DNA of 64,000 nucleotides from Castellaniella sp049650445 (GCF_049650445.1 NZ_JBASAD010000035.1:62001-126000); one strand, 5' to 3'; positions 26,587-35,601 are shown, numbered from the stretch's first letter. The notes: generated by a model from the sequence alone, not told the origin. Made by a program: numbers and translations.

Positions 26587-27462
26587 TTACAGCCAGTACA
26601 CGAAGATATACAGACCCAGCCAGACCACGTCCACGAAGTGCCAGTACCAGGCGGCGCCTTCGAAGCCGAAGTGATGTTCGGCAGTGAAGTGGCCGCGCAC
26701 CAGGCGGAACCAGATCACGGTCAGCATGGTGGCGCCCAGGATCACGTGAAAGCCGTGAAAGCCCGTCAGCATGTAGAACAGCGCGCCGTAGGCACCCGAG
26801 GTGAAGCGCAGGTTCAGTTCGGTGTAGGCGTGATGGTATTCGTAGGCCTGGCAGGCGACGAAGGCGAAGCCCAGCAGCACCGTCAGACCCAGCCAGAAGA
26901 TCGCCTTGGACCGGTGCGCCGCGCGCAGGGCATGGTGGGCAATGGTCAGGGTGACGCCGGAGGACAGCAGCAGCGCGGTGTTGATGGTGGGCAGCCAGAA
27001 CGGCCCCACGGTCTGGAAGGAGGCGACGGTGCCCGCCGGGCCCTGGTTCGGCCAGGCGCCGCTGAAGCCCGGCCACAGCAGGGTCTGGGAGTCCAGGGTG
27101 CTCAGCCACGGCGTGGAGACCTCTCGGGTGTACCACAGCGAGCCGAAGAAGGCCGAGAAGAACATGACCTCGGAGAAGATGAACCAGGTCATGCTCCAGC
27201 GGTAGGAGTGATCGATGCGCTGGCTGTTCATGCCGCCTTCGGACTCGCGGATGGCGTCGCCGAACCAGCCGAAAAGCACGATGAACAGGCTCAGGATGCC
27301 GGCCAGGACGAGCCAGGGGCCGATTGCGTAGCTGTTGACCCACAGGGCCGCGCCGACCAGGGTGGCCAGCATGCTCAGACTGGCCCGGATCGGGTGGGCC
27401 GAATGTGGCGGGACGTAGTAGTAGGGGGCCTCGCCGGCGTGAGCCATCTGGGCGGTCGTCAT
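26587..27462 (-). CDS. ctaE: Cytochrome c oxidase subunit III
   Basis: A 291-residue membrane protein with seven helices, the third core subunit of aa3-type oxidase. Characteristic stretches are FSEVMFFSAFFGSLWY, GFHGFHVILGATML and the C-terminal GAAWYWHFVDVVWLGLYIFVYW. Start is MTTAQMAHAGEAPYYYVPPH, preceded by AGAGGAGAA. It is the last gene of the ctaC-ctaD-small protein-DUF2970-ctaE operon. Confidence 0.97.
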   Translation of the reverse strand: MTTAQMAHAGEAPYYYVPPHSAHPIRASLSMLATLVGAALWVNSYAIGPWLVLAGILSLFIVLFGWFGDAIRESEGGMNSQRIDHSYRWSMTWFIFSEVMFFSAFFGSLWYTREVSTPWLSTLDSQTLLWPGFSGAWPNQGPAGTVASFQTVGPFWLPTINTALLLSSGVTLTIAHHALRAAHRSKAIFWLGLTVLLGFAFVACQAYEYHHAYTELNLRFTSGAYGALFYMLTGFHGFHVILGATMLTVIWFRLVRGHFTAEHHFGFEGAAWYWHFVDVVWLGLYIFVYWL

Positions 27463-27488
27463 CGTTGTTCTCCTCTGGATTTCGTCTT

Positions 27489-27683
27489 CTAGGCCGTCGC
27501 CAGGCGCACGGCCAGTATCAGCAGCAATACGAACACCGCTCCGCTGATCAGGCCCGCCGCGATCAGGTGCGACGGGCGCAGATGCGACAGGTCCTCGTCG
27601 TGGCCGGAGCGCTTGCGCAGCCCCAGAAACGCCCAGGCGACCGTGCGCATCGAGCGCAGGAAGGTGTTGCGTGGTTCGGTCAT
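27489..27683 (-). CDS. DUF2970 family small membrane protein
   Basis: A 64-residue protein with one C-terminal transmembrane helix (LIAAGLISGAVFVLLLILAVRL) and a basic N-terminal half containing TVAWAFLGLRKRSGHDED, typical of DUF2970, which travels with cytochrome oxidase genes. Role unknown. Its start overlaps the stop of the 41-codon gene upstream (ATGA). In many relatives ctaG lies just before this gene; here it does not. Confidence 0.85.
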   Translation of the reverse strand: MTEPRNTFLRSMRTVAWAFLGLRKRSGHDEDLSHLRPSHLIAAGLISGAVFVLLLILAVRLATA

Positions 27684-27805
27684 GATTCGATCCCCCACAG
27701 ATTGGCGCGCACAAAGGTCCACACCAGGATGGCGACGGCGAACAGAGCCAGGACCCATCCGGTGCGACGATTGCGGCGGCGTTGCTCTGGGGTCATCTCA
27801 TCCAT
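27680..27805 (-). CDS. Cytochrome oxidase small assembly protein (41 aa)
   Basis: A 41-residue reading frame between ctaD and the DUF2970 gene: an N-terminal charged segment MDEMTPEQRRRNRRTG and one membrane helix WVLALFAVAILVWTFVRA. It starts one base after the ctaD stop and overlaps the DUF2970 start. Position, size and the EQRRRN...RTGWVLA pattern match the small assembly protein annotated in betaproteobacterial oxidase operons, where it usually precedes ctaG. Confidence 0.82.
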   Translation of the reverse strand: MDEMTPEQRRRNRRTGWVLALFAVAILVWTFVRANLWGIES

Positions 27806-27806
27806 C

Positions 27807-29420
27807 TCAGTGGCTGGCGTCGTACTGGGGCGGCGTCACGAAGGTGTGGTAAGGCGCCGGCGAGGGCACCGTCCACTCCAGACCTTCGGCGCCTTCCCAG
27901 GGGTTGGCTGCCGCCGGGGCGCCGTTGCCGCGTGCCGCTTTGATCACGATGTAGGCGAACAGCAGTTGCGACAGACCGAACCAGAAGGCGCCGATCGTGG
28001 CGATCTGGTGGAAGTCGGTGAACTGCGCGGAGTAGTCCGCGTAGCGGCGCGGCATGCCGGCCAGGCCCAGGAAGTGCATCGGGAAGAAGGTGATGTTGAA
28101 CGAGATCATCGTCATCCAGAAGTGCCACTTGCCCAGACGCTCGTCGTACATGGTCCCGGTCCATTTCGGCAGCCAGTAATAGGTGGCGCCGAACAGGGCG
28201 AACAGCGATCCGGCCACCAGCACGTAGTGGAAGTGCGCCACCACGTAATAGGTATCCTGGACCTGGATGTCGATCGGCGCGACCGCCACCACCAGGCCGG
28301 TGAAGCCGCCGATGGTGAACACGAAGATGAAGCCGATGGCGAACAGCATCGGGGTTTCAAAGGTCATGGCGCCGCGCCACATGGTGGCCGTCCAGTTGAA
28401 GACCTTGACCCCGGTGGGGATGGAGATCAGCATCGTGCCGTACATGAAGAACAACTGGGCGGTGACCGGCATGCCGGTGGTGAACATGTGGTGAGCCCAC
28501 ACCAGGAACGACAGGATGGCGATGGCGCAGATGGCATACACCATCGACGCGTAGCCAAACAGCCGCTTGCGCGCAAAGGTCGGCACGATCTGCGACACCA
28601 TCCCGAAGGCCGGCAGAATCATGATGTAGACCTCGGGGTGACCGAAGAACCAGAACACGTGCTGGTACAGCACCGGGTCGCCGCCGCCGGCGGCGTTGAA
28701 GAAGTGGGTGCCGAAGTGACGGTCGGTGAGCAGCATCGTGACGGCGGCGGCCAGCACCGGCATCACGGCCAGCAGCAGGTAGGCCGTGACCAGCCAGGAC
28801 CAGCAGAACAGCGGCATCTTCATCAGGCTCATGCCGGGGGCGCGCATGTTCAGGATGGTGACGATGATGTTGATCGCGCCCATGATGGACGAGGCGCCCA
28901 GGACGTGGACGGCGAAGATCGCGAAATCCATGCCCGGCCCCATCTGCAGCGACAGCGGCGCGTACATGGTCCAGCCCGAGGCGTTGGCCCCGCCCGGCAC
29001 GAAGAACGAGGCCGTCAGCAGGATCGCACCCACCGGCAGCAGCCAGAAGCTGAAGTTGTTCATCCGCGCGAAGGCCATGTCGGACGCGCCGATCTGCAGC
29101 GGGATCATCCAGTTGGCGAAGCCCACGAAGGCGGGCATGATCGCGCCGAAGATCATGATCAGCCCGTGCATCGTGGTGAACTGGTTGAACAGTTCGGGCT
29201 GGAAGAACTGGATGCCGGGTTCGAACAGTTCGGTACGCAGCAGCAGGGCCAGCGTACCGCCCTCCAGCAGCATGCAGAACGAGAAGATCAAATACATCGT
29301 GCCGATGTCTTTGTGATTCGTGGCGAACACCCAGCGCCGCCAGCCCGTCGGGGCGTGGTGGTGGGCGTGTTCGTCATGCCCGCTGTGGGGTGGAATGTGG
29401 TCGACCGTAACGCTGCTCAT
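27807..29420 (-). CDS. ctaD: Cytochrome c oxidase subunit I
   Basis: A 537-residue, twelve-helix catalytic subunit carrying heme a and the heme a3-CuB site where O2 is reduced. Heme and copper ligands are visible: FTTMHGLIMIF, FWFFGHPEVYIMILP (CuB His and cross-linked Tyr), WAHHMFTTG, and VVAHFHYVL. Proton-channel residues typical of A-type oxidases are present near FVGFANWMIPL (D-channel region). The start MSSVTVDHIPPH is preceded by AAGGAGG; the frame extends upstream into ctaC antisense sequence and is not used. The His-rich N-terminus (HDEHAHHHAP) is common in relatives. Confidence 0.97.
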   Translation of the reverse strand: MSSVTVDHIPPHSGHDEHAHHHAPTGWRRWVFATNHKDIGTMYLIFSFCMLLEGGTLALLLRTELFEPGIQFFQPELFNQFTTMHGLIMIFGAIMPAFVGFANWMIPLQIGASDMAFARMNNFSFWLLPVGAILLTASFFVPGGANASGWTMYAPLSLQMGPGMDFAIFAVHVLGASSIMGAINIIVTILNMRAPGMSLMKMPLFCWSWLVTAYLLLAVMPVLAAAVTMLLTDRHFGTHFFNAAGGGDPVLYQHVFWFFGHPEVYIMILPAFGMVSQIVPTFARKRLFGYASMVYAICAIAILSFLVWAHHMFTTGMPVTAQLFFMYGTMLISIPTGVKVFNWTATMWRGAMTFETPMLFAIGFIFVFTIGGFTGLVVAVAPIDIQVQDTYYVVAHFHYVLVAGSLFALFGATYYWLPKWTGTMYDERLGKWHFWMTMISFNITFFPMHFLGLAGMPRRYADYSAQFTDFHQIATIGAFWFGLSQLLFAYIVIKAARGNGAPAAANPWEGAEGLEWTVPSPAPYHTFVTPPQYDASH

Positions 29421-29506
29421 TGAATGCCTCCTTCCTGGGACGCGCCGCCTTCCGGGGCGGCGCGAGGGAAATTCGTGTGTTTTCGCCGTGTGGGTTGCGG
29501 GCCGGA

Positions 29507-30667
29507 TCAGCGCAGGGCCTTGACGTCCGAGGGCTGGACGACAGGGTCGGGACCCTTGCCCGCATTGTCCCACGCGTTGCGCGTATACGTGATGACTGCG
29601 GCGATCTGCGTGTCGCTGAGCTGGTCGCGGAAGGCGGCCATCGCTGTGCCCGGATGCCCGTTCAGCACCGTCTCGATCTGGCCTTTCATCGGTGCCAGCA
29701 CGAATTTGGTGTTCCCGTTCAGGGCCGGGAAGGTGCCCGGAATGCCCTGGCCGTTGGCCTGGTGGCAGGCCACGCAGGTGGTGGAGAAGACTTCCTTGCC
29801 CTTGGCGATCAGTTCGTCCTTGGACCAGGTCTTGTTCGGATCTTCGGCGGCAGCGGCCATGGCGGTCTTTTGCTGCGTGACCCACTGAGCGTAGTCTTCC
29901 TGGGATTTGACCTCGACTACGATCGGCATGTAGGCGTGGTTCTTGCCGCAGAGTTCGGCGCACTGGCCGCGGTAGATGCCCGGCTTGTCGGCACGGAACC
30001 AGGTGTCACGCAGGAAGCCCGGGACGGCGTCCTGCTTGACGCCCAGTTCAGGCACCATCCAGGAGTGGATCACGTCGTCGGCCGTCAGCACGACACGGAC
30101 TTTCTGGTTGACCGGCACCACCATGGGCTGGTCGACTTCCATCAGGTAAGTGTTGCCGATGGGCGCCTTGCCGTTGATCTGTTCCTGAGGCGTGGTCAGG
30201 TTCGACAGGAAACGCACCCCCGTCGCCGGACCGTCGAGGTATTCATACCCCCACTTCCATTGGTAGCCGGTGGCCTTGATGGTCAGATCGGCGCTGGAGG
30301 TGTCCTTCATCGCGACCACGGTGCGGGTGGCCGGGATGGCCATGCCGATGATGATCAGAAAGGGGATCACCGTCCAGGTGAGCTCCAGACCGAGGTGTTC
30401 CTCGAACTTGGCGGCCTTGTAGCCTTTGTCCTTGCGGTGGCGGATGATGGAATACAGCATCACGCCGAACACGCCGATGAAGATCAGCGTACAGATGATC
30501 AGCATCATCCAGTGCAGGGAATAGATTTCCCGCGCGATGGGCGTGACCCCGGTGTGGAGGTTGAGCTGGTTGACCGCCGGGCCCCCCGGCATATCCTGAA
30601 CCTGTGCCCCGGCAATTGTCGCCCACGATAGCGCGATCATGCCCAACGTCCCTCTGACCATCTTCAT
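29507..30667 (-). CDS. ctaC: Cytochrome c oxidase subunit II with fused cytochrome c domain (caa3 type)
   Basis: A 386-residue protein. Signal peptide, two membrane helices (about 50-75 and 95-115), then the CuA cupredoxin domain: His201 in DDVIHSWMVPELGVK and Cys236, Cys240, His244 and Met247 in CAELCGKNHAYM. The C-terminal 100 residues are a class I cytochrome c domain with heme site CVACH at 298-302. The fusion makes this a caa3-type oxidase able to take electrons directly from soluble cytochrome or the bc1 complex. First gene of the operon. Confidence 0.97.
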   Translation of the reverse strand: MKMVRGTLGMIALSWATIAGAQVQDMPGGPAVNQLNLHTGVTPIAREIYSLHWMMLIICTLIFIGVFGVMLYSIIRHRKDKGYKAAKFEEHLGLELTWTVIPFLIIIGMAIPATRTVVAMKDTSSADLTIKATGYQWKWGYEYLDGPATGVRFLSNLTTPQEQINGKAPIGNTYLMEVDQPMVVPVNQKVRVVLTADDVIHSWMVPELGVKQDAVPGFLRDTWFRADKPGIYRGQCAELCGKNHAYMPIVVEVKSQEDYAQWVTQQKTAMAAAAEDPNKTWSKDELIAKGKEVFSTTCVACHQANGQGIPGTFPALNGNTKFVLAPMKGQIETVLNGHPGTAMAAFRDQLSDTQIAAVITYTRNAWDNAGKGPDPVVQPSDVKALR

Positions 30668-30822
30668 GTTGTCCCTTTGTTTGGCGTGTATTTCTCAGGG
30701 TCGGTTGACCTTCATCAAAGAAAAACGGGAGAACAACCGGGTCCTGCACACATGGCTGGATCGCCAGGCCGTAAAATGAATCGCGGATGCTGTAGCCTGG
30801 GTACCCTTATAAACCTGAAGGG

Positions 30823-30850
30823 ATTATAGCCACTGCCCGAGGCTTGTACA
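30823..30850 (-). promoter_or_regulatory. Candidate promoter of the cytochrome oxidase operon
   Basis: On the minus strand TGTACA (-35, 4 of 6 consensus), a 16-base spacer and a perfect TATAAT (-10). It faces ctaC, with a leader of about 150 nt. Inferred from sequence only. Confidence 0.45.
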
Positions 30851-30956
30851 GGCGCGTCCCTGCTCTCTTTGTAGGCTTTTCCGGGTTTCCACCAATCCCC
30901 CAGCCTGCGTGGATGCTGCTTGTATGCCGCTTGCGCATGCATCTCCTGCGATCCGC

Positions 30957-30977
30957 GCATGCATCAACGATGCATGC
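30957..30977. promoter_or_regulatory. Perfect palindrome before the Nudix gene
   Basis: GCATGCATC-AAC-GATGCATGC, a perfect 9-bp inverted repeat ending 18 bases before the Nudix ATG, with a further GCGCATGCATC at 30933. Shape and position suit an operator; the cognate protein is unknown. Confidence 0.5.
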
Positions 30978-30995
30978 ATCAATTACAATGCCCGG

Positions 30996-31838
30996 ATGGA
31001 TTCTTCTTCAGTGGCCTTTGCCTTGGATGACCTCCAGACGCGCAATGCGCGTCTGGTCCGCCGTGCCCAGCAATTGCCGCCCGCAGGCGCCCGGCCGGTC
31101 ACGATTGCGGGCCGGGTCGGGGGCTGGATCGGGCCGATTGCACAGACGGCCGTCGCCGATCTGCCGGGCGTGCACATCGAGCCAGAGGCCGTGCATTTCA
31201 CGGCCGCGCCCACTGCGCGGCTGAGCCTCGACGCCGTGCTGCGCGAGGTGGCGCTGGCGTTGCGGGACGCGGGCTGCATCCGCGCCTGGCGCGATGAACT
31301 GCTGGACGTCATGGCCGAGGGCCAGACGCTGGCGCGCATCGAGCGTGGCGCCGTGCGGCCTCTGGGCCTGTTGACCCAGGCCGTGCACCTGAATGGCTGG
31401 TCGCCGGACGGCCGACTGTGGGTGGCGCGCCGTGCCTTGAACAAATCCACCGATCCCGGCCTGTGGGATACCTTGTCAGGCGGTCTGGTCGCTGCGGGCG
31501 AAGACCCTGAATCCGCACTGCTGCGCGAGACCTTCGAAGAAGCCGGTCTGCCGGCCGTGGCGCTGGCGGCGCATGGCCCGTTGCGCACGGTGCTGCGCAT
31601 GCATCGCCGCCTGGGCGATGGCTATCAGGTCGAGAACGTGCTGCTCAGCGATTGCGTGCTGGATGCGGGTGTCGCGCCCCGCAATCTGGATGGCGAAGTC
31701 CTGGAGTTCCGCTGCCTGGCGATGCCGGAGCTCTGGGATATGATCGTGCGTGGCGCCTTCACGCTGGAAGCCGAGCTGGCCATTCTGGATTCGCTGCGGC
31801 ATCGCCTGAAGGCCGCGCCCGGCGGGGTGGCGTTCTAA
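30996..31838 (+). CDS. Nudix hydrolase (DUF4743/thiamine-pyrophosphokinase-like type)
   Basis: A 280-residue protein. Residues about 1-120 are the DUF4743-like N-terminal domain found in plant and fungal TPK-related Nudix proteins, and the Nudix fold follows with a complete Nudix box (GGLVAAGEDPESALLRETFE, then EAGL). It likely cleaves a nucleoside diphosphate-linked or damaged-thiamine-type compound; substrate not determined by sequence. Start MDSSSVAFALDD is favoured over an upstream frame that reads through the palindromic region. It runs alone before phaM. Confidence 0.88.
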   Translation: MDSSSVAFALDDLQTRNARLVRRAQQLPPAGARPVTIAGRVGGWIGPIAQTAVADLPGVHIEPEAVHFTAAPTARLSLDAVLREVALALRDAGCIRAWRDELLDVMAEGQTLARIERGAVRPLGLLTQAVHLNGWSPDGRLWVARRALNKSTDPGLWDTLSGGLVAAGEDPESALLRETFEEAGLPAVALAAHGPLRTVLRMHRRLGDGYQVENVLLSDCVLDAGVAPRNLDGEVLEFRCLAMPELWDMIVRGAFTLEAELAILDSLRHRLKAAPGGVAF

Positions 31839-31878
31839 TTCAATCATCCCGGCATGGTGCCGGCGGAGGCAATCCATC

Positions 31879-32445
31879 ATGGCGCAAGACTCCACCAATC
31901 CTTTCGTGCTGCCCGGCTTTGGCCAGCAGGGCGATGCCGCCCGCAATCCGCTGTTCGCCGGTCTGGACATGATGCGTCAGGCCTGGCAGAACATGGCGGG
32001 TGCAGGCGGCCTGAATGCGACGCAACTGACACCGATGTCGCTCGAAGAGCTCGACCGGCGCATCCGCGAGTTGCAGACGGTGCAGAACTGGCTGCAGTTG
32101 AACGCCACGATGCTGGCCAACACCATCCAGGGGATGGAAATCCAGCGCAGCACCCTGAGCACGCTCAAATCCTTCGCCGGCGGCGCCTTTCCGGGGGCGG
32201 CGGCGGATGCTGCCAGCCAGCCGGACGCGGCGAGTGCAGACTACGCTCGCGCGGCAGGCGACTGGTGGAACATGGTGCAGCAGCAGTTCGAACAACTGTC
32301 GAGCGCGACGGCCGCCGGCCTGCAGGGCATGGCCGAATCGGCCGAGCAGGCCATGGCGCCCGCTGCAAAGAAGCGCGCTCCGGCCCGCAAGAAACCGGCT
32401 GCCTCGGCACGCAAGGCACCGGCCAAGAAGGCCGCCCGCCGATAG
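31879..32445 (+). CDS. phaM: PHA granule multifunctional regulatory protein PhaM
   Basis: A 188-residue protein. The N-terminal half has the PhaM/PHA-granule pattern (NPFVLPGFGQ, LTPMSLEELDRRIRELQTVQNWLQLN). The last 35 residues are a Lys/Ala/Pro-rich, histone H1-like tail (AKKRAPARKKPAASARKAPA) that binds DNA in characterised PhaM proteins. PhaM activates PHA synthase and tethers granules to the nucleoid in Ralstonia. Its presence implies this organism makes polyhydroxyalkanoate, in addition to the cyanophycin encoded at the left end. Confidence 0.9.
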   Translation: MAQDSTNPFVLPGFGQQGDAARNPLFAGLDMMRQAWQNMAGAGGLNATQLTPMSLEELDRRIRELQTVQNWLQLNATMLANTIQGMEIQRSTLSTLKSFAGGAFPGAAADAASQPDAASADYARAAGDWWNMVQQQFEQLSSATAAGLQGMAESAEQAMAPAAKKRAPARKKPAASARKAPAKKAARR

Positions 32446-32479
32446 GGCAGGTTCATATTCCACTTCCACGCGTATCTTC

Positions 32480-33847
32480 ATGCTGAATATCATCATTCTG
32501 GCCGCCGGCCTGGGCAAGCGCATGCAGTCCGACCTGCCCAAAGTCCTGCACCCGATCGCCGGCAAGCCCATGCTGGCCCACGTCCTGGATTCGGCGCGCG
32601 CCCTGACACCCGATCGGATCGTGGTCGTCGCCGGCCATGGGGCCGAGCGGGTCCAGGCGGCTTTCGCGGGTCAGGATCTGTGCTTTGCCCTGCAGCAGCC
32701 CCAACTGGGCACGGGCCATGCGGTGATGCAGGCGCTGCCCCAGTTGCTGGAAGGCGATGCGGACGACGTCAGTCTGGTGCTGTACGGTGACGTGCCGCTG
32801 GTGCGCGCGGACACCCTGCGGGCGCTGCTGCAGGCGCGTGGCGCGGGCCTGGCGCTGCTGACCGAGACGCTGGCTGATCCGGCCGGCTACGGCCGCATCG
32901 TGCGCGACGATCAGGGCCACATCTGCCGCATCGTCGAACACAAGGACGCCAGCCCGGCTGAGCTTGCCCTGCGCGAGGTCAACACCGGCATTCTGGCCGC
33001 TCCCACGGCGGCGTTGCGGGACTGGTTGGGCCGGATCGACAACCGCAATGCCCAGGGCGAATACTATCTGACCGACATCGTCGGCCTGGCCGTCGCCGAT
33101 GGCGTGCCCGTGTCGCACGCTCAGCCCTCGGCCGGCTGGGAAACGCTGGGCGTGAACAGCCGCGTGCAGCAGGCCCAGCTCGAGCGCGTCTGGCAGGGCG
33201 AGCAAGCCCGCGTGCTGCTGGAACAGGGCGTCACCCTGGCCGACCCGGCACGCTTCGACCTGCGCGGCTCGCTGTCCTGCGGGCGCGACGTCTTCATCGA
33301 CGTGGGGTGCGTCTTCGAAGGCGAGGTCCATCTGGCCGACGGCGTGCGCGTCGGGCCGCATTGCGTGATCCGCGACGCACAGATCGGAACCGGCTCGACC
33401 TTGGACGCCTACACCCACGTCGAAGGTGCCCGGGTGGCCGAAGGCGCCCGGATCGGCCCCTATGCCCGCCTGCGGCCGGGCGCCGACATCGGCCCGGACG
33501 CTCATGTGGGCAATTTCGTCGAACTGAAGAAAACCCGTCTGGGCCGGGGGTCCAAGGCCAATCACCTGGCCTACCTGGGCGACGCCGAGATCGGCGAGCG
33601 CGTCAACGTCGGCGCGGGCACCATCACCTGCAACTACGACGGCGTCAACAAATTCCAGACCGTGATCGAGGACGATGCCTTCATCGGCTCGGACACGCAA
33701 CTGGTCGCGCCGGTGCGAGTCGGCAAGGGGGCCACGCTGGGCGCGGGCACGACCCTGACGAAGGACGCGCCCGCAGGCGAACTGACCCTGTCGCGGGCGC
33801 GGCAGCAGTCCGTGCCGGGCTGGAAGCGGCCGACGCGCAAGTCCTGA
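32480..33847 (+). CDS. glmU: Bifunctional UDP-N-acetylglucosamine pyrophosphorylase / GlcN-1-P acetyltransferase
   Basis: A 455-residue enzyme making UDP-GlcNAc for peptidoglycan and lipid A. The N-terminal uridylyltransferase has IIILAAGLGKRMQSDLPKVLH, the middle YGDVPLV and GEYYLTDI, and the C-terminal left-handed beta-helix carries hexapeptide repeats and YLGDAEIGERVNVGAGTITCNYDG. Start is the ATG giving MLNIIILAAG; the longer frame overlaps phaM. It leads a group of envelope-polysaccharide genes. Confidence 0.96.
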   Translation: MLNIIILAAGLGKRMQSDLPKVLHPIAGKPMLAHVLDSARALTPDRIVVVAGHGAERVQAAFAGQDLCFALQQPQLGTGHAVMQALPQLLEGDADDVSLVLYGDVPLVRADTLRALLQARGAGLALLTETLADPAGYGRIVRDDQGHICRIVEHKDASPAELALREVNTGILAAPTAALRDWLGRIDNRNAQGEYYLTDIVGLAVADGVPVSHAQPSAGWETLGVNSRVQQAQLERVWQGEQARVLLEQGVTLADPARFDLRGSLSCGRDVFIDVGCVFEGEVHLADGVRVGPHCVIRDAQIGTGSTLDAYTHVEGARVAEGARIGPYARLRPGADIGPDAHVGNFVELKKTRLGRGSKANHLAYLGDAEIGERVNVGAGTITCNYDGVNKFQTVIEDDAFIGSDTQLVAPVRVGKGATLGAGTTLTKDAPAGELTLSRARQQSVPGWKRPTRKS

Positions 33848-33863
33848 CACAGTCTGGCGCGCC

Positions 33864-34919
33864 ATGCGCATCCTGCATCTGAATCTGGAAAAAGGCTGGC
33901 GGGGCGGCGAACGCCAGACCCTGTTCACGCTGCGCGGCCTGCGTGCGGGCGGCCACGAGGTCGCTCTGGCGGCGCGCGCGGGCGGGCCGTTGGCCGAACG
34001 TGCCGCCGCCGAAGGCATTCCGGTGCTCGCTTGCCGTGGTGCCCTGGGTCTGGCGCGCGTCCTGCTGACGGCGGGCTGGCGTTACGACGTGCTGCATGCG
34101 CAGACGGCCCAGGCCATGAGCCTGCTGGCGGTTTTCCGGCCGTTGCTGCGCGCCGCGCTGGTGTTCACGCGCCGCACGGCGTTCGACGCCCCGGGCGCGG
34201 CGGACCGGCATCGCTGGAAATGGGCGCGCGCCGATGCGCTGGTGGCGATCAGCGAGGCTGCTGCGGCGGCGCCCCGGGCGCTGGGCCTGCCCGTCACCGT
34301 CATTCCCAGCGCGGTCGAGGCCGTGCCGGCCGATCCGCAAGGGATGGACGATCTGCGGATGCGCTTTGGTCTGGAAGGCCGCCGCGTGGTGGTCACGGCG
34401 GCGGCGCTCAGCCCGGAAAAGGACCCGTTGACCCTGATCGATGCGATCGACATGCTGCGCCGCGATCACCCGGACGTGCTGTGCCTGCATTGCGGTGCGG
34501 ATGGCGCGGCGGCCGGCGCGGCGCGCGCACGCGTGACCGAGCTGGGGCTGGGCGATCATTACCGGTTCGCGGGCTTTCTGTCCCGCGTGGCGGATGCGCT
34601 GGCGCTGGCCGAGGTCTACGTCAGCAGTTCGCGTTTCGAGGCGCTGGGCACCAGCGTGCTGGATGCCTGTCTGGCCGGACTGCCGGTGGTCGCCACGGAG
34701 GTGGGCGGGCACCGCGAGATCCTGGCTCCGGACCGGGGCCTGCTGGCCCCGGCGGGCGATGCCGCGATCCTGGCACGCCGCCTGGCCTGGGTGCTGGATC
34801 ACCCGCAGGCCGCCCGGGACATGGGCGAACGGGCGCGGGCGATGACGGCGCGGGAATACGCCGTGCCCGCCATGGTGGCGCGCTACGAAAGCCTGTATCG
34901 CGGGCTGAGGCGGGTGTAG
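33864..34919 (+). CDS. Glycosyltransferase family 4 protein
   Basis: A 351-residue GT-B glycosyltransferase. The N-terminal domain begins MRILHLNLEKGWRGGERQ, with a Gly-rich acceptor loop, and the C-terminal donor domain has SSRFEALGTSVLDACLAGLP followed by EVGGH, the usual E-x7-E region of GT4 enzymes. It lies 16 bases after glmU and near waaC and waaA, so a role in lipopolysaccharide core or other surface glycan assembly is likely. Donor and acceptor are unknown. Confidence 0.88.
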   Translation: MRILHLNLEKGWRGGERQTLFTLRGLRAGGHEVALAARAGGPLAERAAAEGIPVLACRGALGLARVLLTAGWRYDVLHAQTAQAMSLLAVFRPLLRAALVFTRRTAFDAPGAADRHRWKWARADALVAISEAAAAAPRALGLPVTVIPSAVEAVPADPQGMDDLRMRFGLEGRRVVVTAAALSPEKDPLTLIDAIDMLRRDHPDVLCLHCGADGAAAGAARARVTELGLGDHYRFAGFLSRVADALALAEVYVSSSRFEALGTSVLDACLAGLPVVATEVGGHREILAPDRGLLAPAGDAAILARRLAWVLDHPQAARDMGERARAMTAREYAVPAMVARYESLYRGLRRV

Positions 34920-34958
34920 GGGCCTTGCGAAGCCGTGCCGCGGGGCTTCTGTGGGGCT

Positions 34959-35480
34959 TTACAGCGGCCGCAGCGTTTCGCGGTAATGCAGTCCGCGTTC
35001 GGCGTAGCTGCGGGCGCTTTCTTCCAGGTGGGCGACTTCTTCGTCGCTGAGGGTGCGCACCGCCTTGGCCGGCGTGCCCAGGATCAGGGATCGTTCCGGA
35101 AAGGTCTTGCCCTCGGTGACCAGGGCGCCTGCGCCGACCAGGCTGTGGCGGCCGATCACGGCGCCGTTCAGGACCACGGCCTGGATGCCGATCAATGCGC
35201 CGTCTTCGACCGTGCAGCCATGCAGCATGGCCTGGTGGCCCACGGTGACGCTGCGGCCGATCCGCAACGGCTTGCCGGCGTCCACGTGCAGCACGGCGCC
35301 TTCCTGGATGTTGCTGTTTTCGCCAACGACGATGGGTTCGTTGTCGGCGCGGATGACGGCACCGGGCCAGACGCTGGCGCCGGCTTGCAGCGTGACGGCG
35401 CCGATCAGGGTGGCCTCGGCCGCCACGAAGGTGGACGGGTCGATCTGCGGGGTCAGGTCCCCCAGGGCGTAGCAGGTCAT
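34959..35480 (-). CDS. Gamma carbonic anhydrase family protein
   Basis: A 173-residue left-handed beta-helix protein with hexapeptide repeats. The three zinc-binding His positions of the gamma class are seen in AVLHVDAGKP, VGHQAMLHG, and the flanking Arg/Asp/Gln (RADNEPIVVGENSNIQEG) match YrdA/PaaY-like proteins. Carbonic anhydrase activity is plausible but many close relatives are untested or inactive. It is convergent with the glycosyltransferase gene and divergent from waaC. Confidence 0.9.
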   Translation of the reverse strand: MTCYALGDLTPQIDPSTFVAAEATLIGAVTLQAGASVWPGAVIRADNEPIVVGENSNIQEGAVLHVDAGKPLRIGRSVTVGHQAMLHGCTVEDGALIGIQAVVLNGAVIGRHSLVGAGALVTEGKTFPERSLILGTPAKAVRTLSDEEVAHLEESARSYAERGLHYRETLRPL

Positions 35481-35601
35481 CGGGTAGTCTCCGGGCAGGC
35501 CGCGCGGGGCGGGTGTCCGGCCCCCGAGGGGGCGGGCCGGTGCGGGCGGCGGGATGGTGTTTCGATCGTAGCACGCCCGTCCGGAGGCCCTGGGCCGGCC
35601 C

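Larger units (their letters stand above)
30668..30995. other. Divergent intergenic region between ctaC and the Nudix gene
   Basis: About 330 bases without a supported gene. It holds a sigma-70-like promoter facing ctaC (30823-30850), leaving a leader of roughly 150 nt, and near the Nudix start a cluster of ATGCATC repeats with a perfect 9-bp inverted repeat. An open frame runs through from 30909 into the Nudix gene, but its codons are not family-like. Confidence 0.6.

Noticed and set aside
27405..29423. A 672-codon plus-strand frame
   Set aside because: Antisense shadow of ctaD/ctaE; His/Gln/Arg-rich.
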